A DNA stretch of 64,000 nt from Clostridiales bacterium. Lineage in GTDB: Bacteria > Bacillota > Clostridia > Saccharofermentanales > Saccharofermentanaceae. A program made the translations under genes and the position numbers. Numbering within the stretch: the first letter of the stretch is position 1; every line of letters begins with the position of its first letter. Under the pieces are notes generated by a model, which was not told the DNA's origin, did not search any database, and worked only from the letters and a program-made list of their open reading frames with translations. The stretch lies in contig JAFWDK010000010.1 of assembly GCA_017513085.1 (NCBI GenBank), positions 62,001 to 126,000 on the forward strand, given 5' to 3'. Shown here one piece after another: positions 1-8,128 of this stretch.

Positions 1-228
1 CTTATATCTGTGGTATTACCATATATCAACGATCAGTCGGTCGATGAACTACAGAGAATGACTCAAGATTCCATGTATCTGATCATTCCAACGATACTCT
101 TTATTGCTCCGTTCTTCTTGTTGAGTTACGGCATCAGTAAGATGGTGCGTCTGTATAAAAAAATGATGCGCACAGGTTCCGTAACGACTCAGATATTTGC
201 AAAAAAGAGACAAGGAGGTGTCCGATGA
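1..228 (+). CDS. C-terminal end of an unrecognised membrane protein (partial)
   Basis: The reading frame is open from the first base and ends at 228, so the true start lies outside the window. About 75 residues are visible. A hydrophobic stretch (LIIPTILFIAPFFLLSYGIS) forms one membrane segment and is followed by a basic tail, which would be cytosolic. I do not recognise the family. The stop overlaps the next start as ATGA, and a strong GGAGGTG site lies inside the end of this gene, so the two are translationally coupled. The function is unknown. Confidence 0.6.
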   Translation, partial: LISVVLPYINDQSVDELQRMTQDSMYLIIPTILFIAPFFLLSYGISKMVRLYKKMMRTGSVTTQIFAKKRQGGVR

Positions 229-557
229 TCCGTTCTATACCTATGTTTCTTTTCGATAATGATTGGCACGATAAATGGCAGAAAGACATGAAAGACATTT
301 GGGCAAATGATGTCAGCGATTTTGCCGTAGCGATGACGGTGATGCTGTGTATCCTTGCCGTGTCCATTGTCCTGATCGTTGTTGGGCATATTCTATCCAA
401 GAAAAACGATTTTGGAGATGAAGATTTTGAGGAGATTCGTAAGAATACAGGCGGTAAGGCTGAATATGCCGGCTCCGATCTGGGCGCCGAAATCTCATCC
501 GGAAGCCTGATATGTATGAAGAATTTTCACTATGAAGAAGTGAATAAGGATAGATGA
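225..557 (+). CDS. Small single-pass membrane protein, unknown function
   Basis: 110 residues. ATG at 225 overlaps the preceding stop and has GGAGGTG about 6 bases upstream. The N-terminal 35 residues are polar with many Asp, Trp and Lys. One membrane helix follows at about residues 36-60 (rich in Val, Ile, Met), then an acidic, Gly-rich tail. No family motif is visible. It lies between another small membrane protein and a 51-residue soluble protein in the same direction, so the three probably form one operon and may act together. That role is inference from context only. Confidence 0.6.
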   Translation: MIRSIPMFLFDNDWHDKWQKDMKDIWANDVSDFAVAMTVMLCILAVSIVLIVVGHILSKKNDFGDEDFEEIRKNTGGKAEYAGSDLGAEISSGSLICMKNFHYEEVNKDR

Positions 558-577
558 GGATAAGAGCGTAAAGCAAT

Positions 578-733
578 ATGTCGAGCAAAGAACAAAGACA
601 TCAGTTATATTTAAAGCAGAAGGAACTCCTGGATACTTTTCTGGAGAAACATGCAATAACACGGGCACAGTATGAGAAGAGCCTTCATGATCTTACGGAG
701 AAAATGGGAGAAGAGCCGATCGCCAAGAAGTGA
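578..733 (+). CDS. 51-residue helical protein, unknown function
   Basis: The small frame runs from ATG 578 to TGA 731-733. The product is highly charged with a heptad-like pattern (QKELLDTFLEKHAITRAQY), so it is probably a short helical hairpin. It is too regular and too well positioned (20 bases after the preceding gene, same strand, hairpin right after it) to be dismissed as noise. I know of similar small proteins in Clostridia but not of a described function. Ribosome site weak (GAGGATAAGAGCG). Confidence 0.5.
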   Translation: MSSKEQRHQLYLKQKELLDTFLEKHAITRAQYEKSLHDLTEKMGEEPIAKK

Positions 734-765
734 TGTATCCGATTCATCGAAAAAAGGATACATCA
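731..765. terminator. Inverted repeat between convergent genes, possible terminator
   Basis: TGATGTATCC (731-740) pairs perfectly with GGATACATCA (756-765) around a 15-base A-rich loop. It sits between the end of the small plus-strand operon and the end of the minus-strand ABC genes. No clear T-run follows on either side, so termination is plausible but not shown. Confidence 0.45.
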
Positions 766-779
766 TTCCCGGCAGATAT

Positions 780-2576
780 TTATCGGTACATGTTCTGTTG
801 CGTACGATACATCTTTGAATACAGACTGTCTTTATGATCCAGCAGATCGCGGTGGGTGCCGCGTTCTACGATTTTTCCTTCATTAAAGACCAGTATTTTA
901 TCGCAGATCTTGCAAGATGCCAGACGATGGGAAATAAAGACGGCAGTCTTACTTTGTACCATCGAGTGAAACTGTTCATAGATATCTTTCTCGGCAATCG
1001 GATCCAGAGCTGCAGTCGGTTCGTCCAGAATCAGGACAGGCGCATCTTTATACAGCGCTCTGGCCATGGCGATCTTCTGCTGTTCGCCGCCGGAAGGCTC
1101 AAACCCGCTTTGGTCATAGTAACGGAAGACCGGAGTGAGAAGACCTTGGGACAGAGAATCGACTTTGTCCTTTAGGCCGACTCGTTTAAGTAACGGAGTA
1201 AGCTCTTCATCGCTGATTCTTTCGGGACTGTTGCAGATCAGGTTTTCCTTGATCGAGAAGTTTAAAAGACAGAAATCCTGGAATACAACAGAGAGAATCT
1301 TCATGTATTGTGAGTACTCATACTCCAGAATGTTTACGCCGTTTAACAGTATCTCGCCTTCAGTACACTCATAGAGACGGCACAAAAGCTTGATGAAAGT
1401 GCTTTTGCCGGCGCCGTTTAGACCGACGACAGACCAGTGTTCGCCACTTTGTAATACAGCGTTGATGTTTTTCAGCGCGTACTCTTTGCTGCCGGGATAC
1501 CTGAAGGATACATTACGGAATTCGATCACAAAATCAGAGGAAAGGTTCGTATCTTTGTCGCCTTTCTCGACATAGGTGTCTCCTTCAACATATTCAATGT
1601 ATTTTTCGGAGTAGCCGCAGAATTTCTTCAGTGCGAGGAGCTGCTTCATGATGGTGTTCAGTGCGGTCACGATTACGGTCACGGCCGTGGAGAGCATGGT
1701 GAAGTCACCGATGCTTATGCGATGGCCGATCACCATCAGGGCGAAGATCATATAGGTGCAAGCGGCAGTCAGCGCCAGATTGATCTTTGAGCCGATGATG
1801 TATTTTTGGGATTTGGCTGCATGGATACGGTTGATCCTGGACTGTTCATCGTTGAATTGGTCGACCCGGTCAAGCATCATCTCCTTGGCATCAAAAAGGC
1901 GGATATCCTTGCCGTAACGGATGTCGGAAAGACCATGGACGAGAAAATAGTATGCACGGTCCGTGATGGCCAGCCGCTGGATCTGTTCCATCTTCAAACG
2001 ATTGAGTCTGCTCTCGAAAAATGCATTGATCGAGACATTCACGACTACCAGAACAAGTGGGGTCCAAGTGTATTGCAGGACGGTTATGGCAGAAAGAAGC
2101 ATCACGACAAGGTTGCCGGTCAGAAGCGCTAGCGCAGTGAAAAGCCCTTTGACGCCGCCGGAATAGCCGGCATCGATTCCGGTACGGGCATCCGCCAATC
2201 TATCCAGTGTCTTTTTATTTTCCGTGGTCTCATAACGGAGTTCCATGCTTTTTTTGCCGACGCCTGCTTCCAGATGACGGTTCAAGCCCTCGTAGTAGAC
2301 TTTTTCAAGCTGTATCCCGATGAAGCAGATCACCGTGTTGAGAATAAAATCCGAGATGACCATGACAGAACCGATCTTTATGATCAGATTGATATCCGCA
2401 TTCCCGGTGATCTCATCGATCATCATTTTGGGGCCGAACATCTTAATGAAAGGCAGGAAGATCATAGCCAGGATCGAAATGGCATACAGCCAATAAAACC
2501 CTTTTTTAAAGCGTTTCATTGCTTTGGCAAAATACAGGATCGTGTTGGTTTTCTTTTTCGAAGATGTGTTACTCAT
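780..2576 (-). CDS. ABC exporter half-transporter (TMD-NBD), second subunit
   Basis: 598 residues, the usual length of a fused membrane/ATPase half-exporter. The N-terminal ~320 residues hold the six-helix membrane domain. The ATPase domain carries Walker A GLNGAGKST near residue 385, signature SGGEQQKIAMARAL near 494, Walker B VLILDEPTAALDP with the catalytic Glu, and a switch His in FISHRL. The start overlaps the stop of the upstream gene by 8 bases (ATGAGTAA), implying coupled translation and a heterodimer with the 2569-4377 product. The substrate is unknown. The MerR-type promoter upstream suggests drug or toxic-compound efflux. Confidence 0.9.
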   Translation of the reverse strand: MSNTSSKKKTNTILYFAKAMKRFKKGFYWLYAISILAMIFLPFIKMFGPKMMIDEITGNADINLIIKIGSVMVISDFILNTVICFIGIQLEKVYYEGLNRHLEAGVGKKSMELRYETTENKKTLDRLADARTGIDAGYSGGVKGLFTALALLTGNLVVMLLSAITVLQYTWTPLVLVVVNVSINAFFESRLNRLKMEQIQRLAITDRAYYFLVHGLSDIRYGKDIRLFDAKEMMLDRVDQFNDEQSRINRIHAAKSQKYIIGSKINLALTAACTYMIFALMVIGHRISIGDFTMLSTAVTVIVTALNTIMKQLLALKKFCGYSEKYIEYVEGDTYVEKGDKDTNLSSDFVIEFRNVSFRYPGSKEYALKNINAVLQSGEHWSVVGLNGAGKSTFIKLLCRLYECTEGEILLNGVNILEYEYSQYMKILSVVFQDFCLLNFSIKENLICNSPERISDEELTPLLKRVGLKDKVDSLSQGLLTPVFRYYDQSGFEPSGGEQQKIAMARALYKDAPVLILDEPTAALDPIAEKDIYEQFHSMVQSKTAVFISHRLASCKICDKILVFNEGKIVERGTHRDLLDHKDSLYSKMYRTQQNMYR

Positions 2577-4377
2577 TTTCTACACTTTCCTTTCTGTACA
2601 GTTCAGCTTGTGTTTCGTAGAGCGCATAATATTTTCCTTTCTTCTGTATCAGTTCTTCATGTGAGCCGTACTCTACAAGATGAGAATCTTCAAACATGGC
2701 GACTTTCTGGCAGAAACGGGTAGAGGAGAGCCTGTGGGAAATAAATATACCGGTCTTATCGCCGATCCATTCATTGAAGTGGGAATAGAGTCGTTCTTCG
2801 GCAAGGGGATCAAGGGCGGAAGTCGGCTCGTCCAGGATGATAACCGGCGCGTCTTTATAAAGCGCTCGTGCCAACGCCAGTTTCTGCTTTTCACCACCGG
2901 AAAAATCGACGCCTTCTTCTTCCAGAACTTTGAGGACCTGTGTTTTCTCACGGCTGTCCAGGCTTTCGATCTTCGCCCAAAGACCGCATTTTTTTAAACA
3001 TGTGCGGACTCTTTCAGGATCGGTCTCTTCTGCGATCTTCATGGAGACGTTTTCTTCTACACTGAACGGGTATTCCTCCACATTCTGAAATACCGCCGAG
3101 AAATAACGGAAAAGGTCTTCGCGTTCCATGAGACGGGTGTCTTTTCCGTTTAATGTAATGGAGCCCTCCGATGGCTTGTAAAAACCTGCAAGCAGTTTGA
3201 TGAAAGTGGTTTTGCCGGCACCATTCAAGCCGACGATCGCCAATCTCTGCCCGTAGGGGATGGAAAGCGAGACGTGTTCGAGAGCATTCCTGGTCTGCCC
3301 TTCGTAACAGAAGGTAACATCGTGAAATACGAATTCCGGCTTTTCTTCCATCCGGGGAAGATCGGTGTTCGTCGTTTCTTCGATCTTGTACGTGTCGATA
3401 AAAGCACGGAAATCTTTTACTTCGAGTGATTGCTTCTTGATCTCCGTATACTCCGCGATAAAGCCGTTTACGGCGGTGATGAAAATGTGGACTGAGGCAA
3501 TGTAAAGTGTGAACTCAGCAACGGTCAGGTTGTTTCGGGAGAGCTGGTAGATCAGAAAAACGTATAAACTTACTTCTTCCAGGAGGGAGAGTGGCATCAG
3601 GATCGCCTGGCTCTTGAACCAGAGATTTCGTGAGACCTTATACTTCTTCGCGATATCTTCGTTGATGCCAAGGTATTTTCTATAGATCCAGTCTTTCATG
3701 TCATAGACACGGATCTCTTTGGCGGAAGTGAAATGGTTAGTCAGATAACCCATGTTGAAGTGCTTCCGCCAATACGGACCGAGCGCATCCCAGACCAGAG
3801 CTTTGTCCTTCCTTTTCGTCTTGTCGACCACGATGAAAGAAAGGATCAGAAGGACCAGAAGGATCACGATCAGGAGAGGATGGAGACCGGAGATCAGGAT
3901 TCCTGCCATCACGATCTGAAGGGCAAGGGTCCCGCACTTGATGCTTGAATCCATCATGCCTTCGATGCTCTGGGTCTTCACATTCATGACATTCCGGATC
4001 CGTTCATGCTCGTCGAGCACCTTCGGGTTCTCCAGATTGGCATATTCCATGGAAGTCATGGTTTCCGTAAGTTCGCGCTTGAAACGGATCAGGGCATGTT
4101 TCATCTTATAAGGGGCGTTATTCTCCACATATCCTACTGCCAGGTAAGCAACAAGCATTACGACGGCATTGATCCCGATCAGCGTCAGCGTCCTGGACAC
4201 AGGTTCTCCTTCGGTAAGTGAGTCAATGATCAGTTTGACAGTGACGGGGACCACAAACAGTGATACCGTCTCGGCGACGATGCCGAGAAGACGTAAGGGG
4301 ATCAATCGGTTGCCCCAATTCTTCATTCCGCGCAGCACATAGGCAAGGTTGTTCCAGAATCCGTATTTCGTTTTCAT
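2569..4377 (-). CDS. ABC exporter half-transporter (TMD-NBD), first subunit
   Basis: 602 residues. Six-helix membrane domain over about residues 1-330, then an ATPase domain with Walker A GLNGAGKTT near 384, signature SGGEKQKLALARAL near 492, Walker B VIILDEPTSALDP near 512 and switch His in FISHRL. Both ATPase sites look intact in this subunit and in its partner at 780-2576. The start is well set: GAGGAGG lies just upstream on the minus strand. A 19-bp-spaced MerR-type promoter lies at 4406-4436, and a MerR-methyltransferase gene precedes it, so expression is probably induced by a ligand of that regulator. Confidence 0.9.
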   Translation of the reverse strand: MKTKYGFWNNLAYVLRGMKNWGNRLIPLRLLGIVAETVSLFVVPVTVKLIIDSLTEGEPVSRTLTLIGINAVVMLVAYLAVGYVENNAPYKMKHALIRFKRELTETMTSMEYANLENPKVLDEHERIRNVMNVKTQSIEGMMDSSIKCGTLALQIVMAGILISGLHPLLIVILLVLLILSFIVVDKTKRKDKALVWDALGPYWRKHFNMGYLTNHFTSAKEIRVYDMKDWIYRKYLGINEDIAKKYKVSRNLWFKSQAILMPLSLLEEVSLYVFLIYQLSRNNLTVAEFTLYIASVHIFITAVNGFIAEYTEIKKQSLEVKDFRAFIDTYKIEETTNTDLPRMEEKPEFVFHDVTFCYEGQTRNALEHVSLSIPYGQRLAIVGLNGAGKTTFIKLLAGFYKPSEGSITLNGKDTRLMEREDLFRYFSAVFQNVEEYPFSVEENVSMKIAEETDPERVRTCLKKCGLWAKIESLDSREKTQVLKVLEEEGVDFSGGEKQKLALARALYKDAPVIILDEPTSALDPLAEERLYSHFNEWIGDKTGIFISHRLSSTRFCQKVAMFEDSHLVEYGSHEELIQKKGKYYALYETQAELYRKESVENE

Positions 4378-4405
4378 AAGCCCTCCTCGGTCTTTTGATG
4401 CTTAC

Positions 4406-4436
4406 ACGATAAGGGGTGCCCCAAGGGGAGAGTCAA
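4406..4436 (-). promoter_or_regulatory. MerR-type promoter of the ABC exporter operon
   Basis: Read on the minus strand: -35 TTGACT (4431-4436), a 19-base spacer (4412-4430) and -10 TATCGT (4406-4411). The spacer holds the dyad CCCCTTGGGG. A 19-bp spacer with a dyad inside it is the hallmark of MerR-activated promoters, and the TTGACTCTCCCC start resembles the known BmrR site. The adjacent MerR fusion gene is the natural regulator. Confidence 0.75.
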
Positions 4437-4482
4437 TAGTGAAAACGGATTTTTTTAATTCATTTTGGAAAAAGCACTTGTC

Positions 4483-5655
4483 TTAATTTCTACAGTGCCA
4501 GAAGTAAGAATCGGTCGTGATCTGATTTTTGCTTTCCTCAAGCTTGGAAGCTAGGCTCTTCTTGATTTTTTCTTCATATCGCTCGAAGAATTTCTCCTGT
4601 CCTTCGTAAAGTGTCGTCATCTTATCAAAAAGCATATCTTCATTCTCATAGTAAAAATGGCTCTGCAGTTTGACGATCGATATATTGGAGAAATACTTAC
4701 TGATTTGTTTCTCGAAAGATTCGTTTTTACTCCGGATCTCCGATATACTATCTAGAATGAAGGATGCATTCAGCCCCGCATCGTTGAGAATATCACGGAA
4801 ATAGATGTTCCAGGAAGAATCGTGCGGTCCGTTGATGGAGAATACGCCGCCTTTTTTTAGAACTTGTGCGATTCTGTTCAGAAATGCTTCCGGGTCTTTC
4901 AGTTCTCTATAGATGTAGTGGGCAAGTATCATGGAATAGGGAGCATCATTCGTTATCCCTATCCAAGTTGATGGATCCTCAAGATCAGAGAAGCGAAGGT
5001 GGAATTTGATTCGTTCCGGAAGAGGTTCTTTCTCCAAATATTGTTCGAAGTCATCCGCCCAGCTTCCGTGGACATCATAAGCGAAAACTTCCGTGCCTTC
5101 CGGAAACCTGTCCCGGTTATTCCGCCAAAGTTTTCCGAATCCACAGCCAAGATCGAGGACTTTGGCATCCGGATTCCATTCGTGTGCGAGGAAAATCGTC
5201 TCGTACCAGTCTTCTCCGGGAACGGTGTGCAACTGGGCAAACCAGTGACTCCGGTCCAGTTCCTGATCCAGAGAGACGCTTTTTACAATGCCGGAAACAT
5301 CGTCCCAGTTGAGATCATCTTCTTTTCGGGTTAACGTGCGCCGGATCGTATCAATGACCATTTCGATGCTGTATCTTTTTTCTTCCATGGCACGTAACTG
5401 AAGTGTCAAAGCGGCGCGGATATCTTCGGCTTTGCCGTTGGCCAGGCTGTCACGGATGTCTTCCAGAGAGAATCCGATTTTTTTAAGTGCTACGATCTTG
5501 TTAAGCATAGCCAGGGATTCCTCATCGTAGAGACGGTAGTTTCCTTCGGAGTAGCCGGCTGGCCGGAGAAGTCCTTTTTCATCGTAAAGACGGATGGCCT
5601 TCTGCGAAACGCCGGCTTTCTTTGCGATTTCACCGGATGTCATTTTCTTTTCCAT
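4483..5655 (-). CDS. MerR-family regulator fused to a SAM-dependent methyltransferase
   Basis: 390 residues. Residues 5-75 are a MerR winged helix-turn-helix (SGEIAKKAGVSQKAIRLYDE, then RLYDEESLAML). A dimerisation-like helix follows to about residue 115. From about 150 there is a class I methyltransferase domain with glycine motif VLDLGCGFGKLW near 165 and later motifs LAHYIYREL and KKGGVFSING. Known MerR efflux regulators often carry a C-terminal ligand-binding domain; here a methyltransferase takes that place, so it may sense or modify the compound exported by the ABC pair downstream. Minus-strand GGGAGG precedes the start, and a TATAAT lies at 5688-5693. Confidence 0.85.
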   Translation of the reverse strand: MEKKMTSGEIAKKAGVSQKAIRLYDEKGLLRPAGYSEGNYRLYDEESLAMLNKIVALKKIGFSLEDIRDSLANGKAEDIRAALTLQLRAMEEKRYSIEMVIDTIRRTLTRKEDDLNWDDVSGIVKSVSLDQELDRSHWFAQLHTVPGEDWYETIFLAHEWNPDAKVLDLGCGFGKLWRNNRDRFPEGTEVFAYDVHGSWADDFEQYLEKEPLPERIKFHLRFSDLEDPSTWIGITNDAPYSMILAHYIYRELKDPEAFLNRIAQVLKKGGVFSINGPHDSSWNIYFRDILNDAGLNASFILDSISEIRSKNESFEKQISKYFSNISIVKLQSHFYYENEDMLFDKMTTLYEGQEKFFERYEEKIKKSLASKLEESKNQITTDSYFWHCRN

Positions 5656-5724
5656 ATTTATGGCCCTCCCGAAGCATCGATGAATCTATTATAACGGATT
5701 AAGGAATGTTAGCACAGTGCGGCC

Positions 5725-5844
5725 ATGCTTCCGGCAATCTATGGGAAGAATATCTTCCTTGGAATCGCAGTGTGTATTCTTGGCGTAGGACATATCGGTA
5801 TACATCTGATCTATAAAAAAGAAGCGGAAAACGTTATTTCCTGA
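5725..5844 (+). CDS. Possible 39-residue membrane peptide or gene remnant
   Basis: ATG 5725 to TGA 5842-5844 encodes a short peptide with one hydrophobic helix (NIFLGIAVCILGVGHIGIHL) and a basic end. No convincing ribosome site precedes it. The helix looks like the last segment of a larger membrane protein, so this may be the tail of a lost gene rather than a real small protein. It lies in the otherwise gene-free 5656-5926 stretch. Confidence 0.25.
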   Translation: MLPAIYGKNIFLGIAVCILGVGHIGIHLIYKKEAENVIS

Positions 5845-5854
5845 GCCGTTGGAA

Positions 5855-5863
5855 TGATATAAT
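5855..5863 (+). promoter_or_regulatory. Extended -10 promoter for the thioesterase gene
   Basis: TGATATAAT is a perfect extended -10 element (TGnTATAAT), 64 bases before the likely start at 5927. No good -35 hexamer is visible at 17 bp, as expected for an extended -10 promoter. Confidence 0.55.
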
Positions 5864-5926
5864 GATTCATGTTCATTTCGAAGAAGTATATCTTCAGAAA
5901 TGTCCGGTAAGGAGATAAGAAATAGC

Positions 5927-6655
5927 ATGATATATGAGAAGAATTCCTATGTCACTGGGAGTATGTGTGACAGTAAACTAAAACTTTCTATCCTGGCTGC
6001 TGATGAGATCGTGGAGAATGCCGTGACGGAAACTATGGGCGATCTGGGCATTGACGGCATCGTGGCCATGGAGAAGTATAAGGCCATGTGGCTGATCGCC
6101 AAAAACAGCATCCGCTTTTTCCGTCGTCCGGTATGGCGGGAAGAGTTTACGGTGCGTTGTTTTATTTCTAAATTTTCTGCAGTAAAACTCATGTTGGATA
6201 CGATCGTGGAAGGAAAAGACGGGGAGAGATTGGTTCATGCCCGTACAGAACTGGCTGCCATCGATCTGGAAAGCCAGCGGATCCGCAAAGCCGAGACTGT
6301 AGGTTTTACTCCGGATATGGCGCATCCGGCCGAAGAAGGCGGACCGGAGTTTACACGTTTCCCGAAAACCGGCACAGAGCCTTTGGAGACGATCACGGTC
6401 CGCTCCACCAGCATGGACTATTGCTACCACACCAACAATATCGAGTATGTGCGCTTTATGCTGAATACCTACGATATCAGTTTTCTGAAATCGCATGATC
6501 CGGTATCTCTGGAGATCCACTATGGCAGCCAGTCTTTTGCCGGAGAAAACTTAACGATCGAGAAGCTGCATGCCGAAGACGGCGATCTTTTCAAGATCAT
6601 CCGCGATGAGACGGAGATCACTTCCTGTAAGATCTCCTGGCATAAGGAAGCATGA
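5927..6655 (+). CDS. Acyl-ACP thioesterase family protein
   Basis: About 242 residues, the usual length for a bacterial double-hotdog acyl-ACP thioesterase, which releases fatty acids from acyl carrier protein. The N-terminal hotdog has the helix region IVAMEKYKAMWLIAKNSIRF. The second repeat contains DYCYHTNNIEYVRFML, matching the family's conserved Asn/His/Asn-Asn-Tyr region. I place the start at 5927 because TAAGGAGA lies about 12 bases upstream; a longer version from 5900 has no ribosome site. Substrate chain length cannot be read from the sequence. Confidence 0.8.
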   Translation: MIYEKNSYVTGSMCDSKLKLSILAADEIVENAVTETMGDLGIDGIVAMEKYKAMWLIAKNSIRFFRRPVWREEFTVRCFISKFSAVKLMLDTIVEGKDGERLVHARTELAAIDLESQRIRKAETVGFTPDMAHPAEEGGPEFTRFPKTGTEPLETITVRSTSMDYCYHTNNIEYVRFMLNTYDISFLKSHDPVSLEIHYGSQSFAGENLTIEKLHAEDGDLFKIIRDETEITSCKISWHKEA

Positions 6656-6708
6656 TCTGTCGACAGAACATTTATACCTACGGGAGCTGTTTTTCTGCTC
6701 ACTGATAA

Positions 6709-6717
6709 TGCTATACT
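6709..6717 (+). promoter_or_regulatory. Extended -10 promoter of the S4-domain gene
   Basis: TGCTATACT fits TGnTATAAT with one mismatch, about 53 bases before ATG 6770. A perfect 12-base palindrome (TCTGTCGACAGA, 6656-6667) lies upstream, directly after the thioesterase stop. Confidence 0.4.
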
Positions 6718-6769
6718 GGATTTGGATCGGGAAAGTCCGGTCTGAATCTGTTTAGAATACGATGCCACT

Positions 6770-7519
6770 ATGAATGAACATCAGAAGAAGAATTTAAATC
6801 GTTTTGAAGAACTGGCTGCGCGGGCCAGGAGTTCCGGCATATACACTTTCTCAACTTTCCATTCGCGCGAGACGGCAAGTCTTGCCTATGAAGTGGCATC
6901 GGAGAAAGAGGTCATGCTCTGGGGAGGAACGGATAACTGTGAACGTGTCGTGGCGCGTTTTGGCGATCCGGATGAAATCGGGTATAGCGAGGATTTTCCT
7001 ATCTGCATTCTCTGTGTAAAGCCGAAACAGGCGAAGTATGCGGATTCTCTGACTCATCGGGATTTCCTCGGGGCAATACTGAATCTCGGGATCGAACGGG
7101 ACATGCTCGGAGATATCCTGGTGCATGAGAACTCAGCTTATTTCTTCGTGATAGATAAAGTATCAGATGTGATCCGTTCTGATCTTGATCGGGTGAAACA
7201 TACGGCTGTAAGCTGCAGTGTGGTTGCGTCGGTGCCGGAAGACTGCCTGCCGAAACTGTCGGAGGAGCACATCACTGTTTTTTCGCCAAGGCTGGATGCG
7301 ATCTTGGCGAAGGTGTATCACCTTTCGAGGGAAGATGCGAAAACCATGTTCGACGATGAGAAAGTTACGCTGAATGGGAGGCTCTGCAGAAATCCCGAGA
7401 CCCTGCTGAAAGAGAATACTACTGTATCTGTGAGGGGATATGGTAAGATGGAATATCATGGTGAAGAATACACCACGAAGAAGGGAAAAACAGGACTGAC
7501 GATCTGGCGGTATATATAA
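6770..7519 (+). CDS. YlmH-like S4-domain RNA-binding protein
   Basis: 249 residues. The N-terminal and central part carries the YlmH signature RDFLGAILNLGIERDMLGDI. The C-terminal ~75 residues form an S4 RNA-binding domain (ARLDAILAKVYHLSRED-type opening, then TLNGRLCRNPETLL). YlmH proteins bind RNA or stalled ribosomal large subunits and are usually encoded in the ylm/divIVA cell-division cluster. Here the gene stands alone among accessory enzymes, which is unusual. Start ATG 6770 is supported by the N-terminal homology rather than by a strong ribosome site. Confidence 0.8.
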   Translation: MNEHQKKNLNRFEELAARARSSGIYTFSTFHSRETASLAYEVASEKEVMLWGGTDNCERVVARFGDPDEIGYSEDFPICILCVKPKQAKYADSLTHRDFLGAILNLGIERDMLGDILVHENSAYFFVIDKVSDVIRSDLDRVKHTAVSCSVVASVPEDCLPKLSEEHITVFSPRLDAILAKVYHLSREDAKTMFDDEKVTLNGRLCRNPETLLKENTTVSVRGYGKMEYHGEEYTTKKGKTGLTIWRYI

Positions 7520-7575
7520 AACACTTACCGGCTCTTTCCTGGTGTGAAGAGTTTGTCGGAGATTGGGGTGAAGAT

Positions 7576-8103
7576 ATGGAATTGTGGGATCTTTATGACA
7601 GTGAAGAGAAAATGACCGGGGAGGTATTTGAGCGTACGCACAATAGCTCTTTGAATATTCCTAATGGACGGTACCATCTGGTTTGCGATATTTTGGTGAA
7701 ACATACGGATGGAACATATCTGCTCTGCAGGCGGGATTTAAATAAAGATTCGTACCCCGGTTTTTGGGAAGCCAGCGCCGGCGGAGCTGCCCAACTAGGC
7801 GAAGACCCGCTGGCCTGCGCTGAAAGAGAGCTTTTTGAGGAGACCGGACTTCATGCCGAAAGGTTTGAACTTCTGAATAAGAGTTTCAATGAAAGAAGTC
7901 ATAGTATAGTTTATAGCTATATAACTGAAGTTTCCTGCCCGAAGGATGCAATCGTGCTTCAAAAAGGGGAGACGATCGATTATAAGTGGGTGGATGCAAA
8001 AGGACTGATCGAGAACTCGGAATCAGATCTGGCTGTAAGCACCAAGGTGGCGCGCTATCAGGCTTTTTATGATCAGTTGCGTCAACAAATAGCCTATCAG
8101 TAA
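7576..8103 (+). CDS. Nudix hydrolase
   Basis: 175 residues. A complete Nudix box is visible: G, five residues, E, seven residues, then RELFEETGL (GAAQLGEDPL through ETGL, about residues 74-97). The Nudix fold hydrolyses nucleoside diphosphates linked to another group. The N-terminal opening MELWDLYDSEEKMTGE and the Nudix layout resemble IPP-isomerase-like/YfcD-type Nudix proteins, but the substrate is not determined. It sits 25 bases before a second, fused Nudix gene in the same direction. Confidence 0.85.
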   Translation: MELWDLYDSEEKMTGEVFERTHNSSLNIPNGRYHLVCDILVKHTDGTYLLCRRDLNKDSYPGFWEASAGGAAQLGEDPLACAERELFEETGLHAERFELLNKSFNERSHSIVYSYITEVSCPKDAIVLQKGETIDYKWVDAKGLIENSESDLAVSTKVARYQAFYDQLRQQIAYQ

Positions 8104-8128
8104 GTTCAAGAAGGTAGTAGGATCAGGA

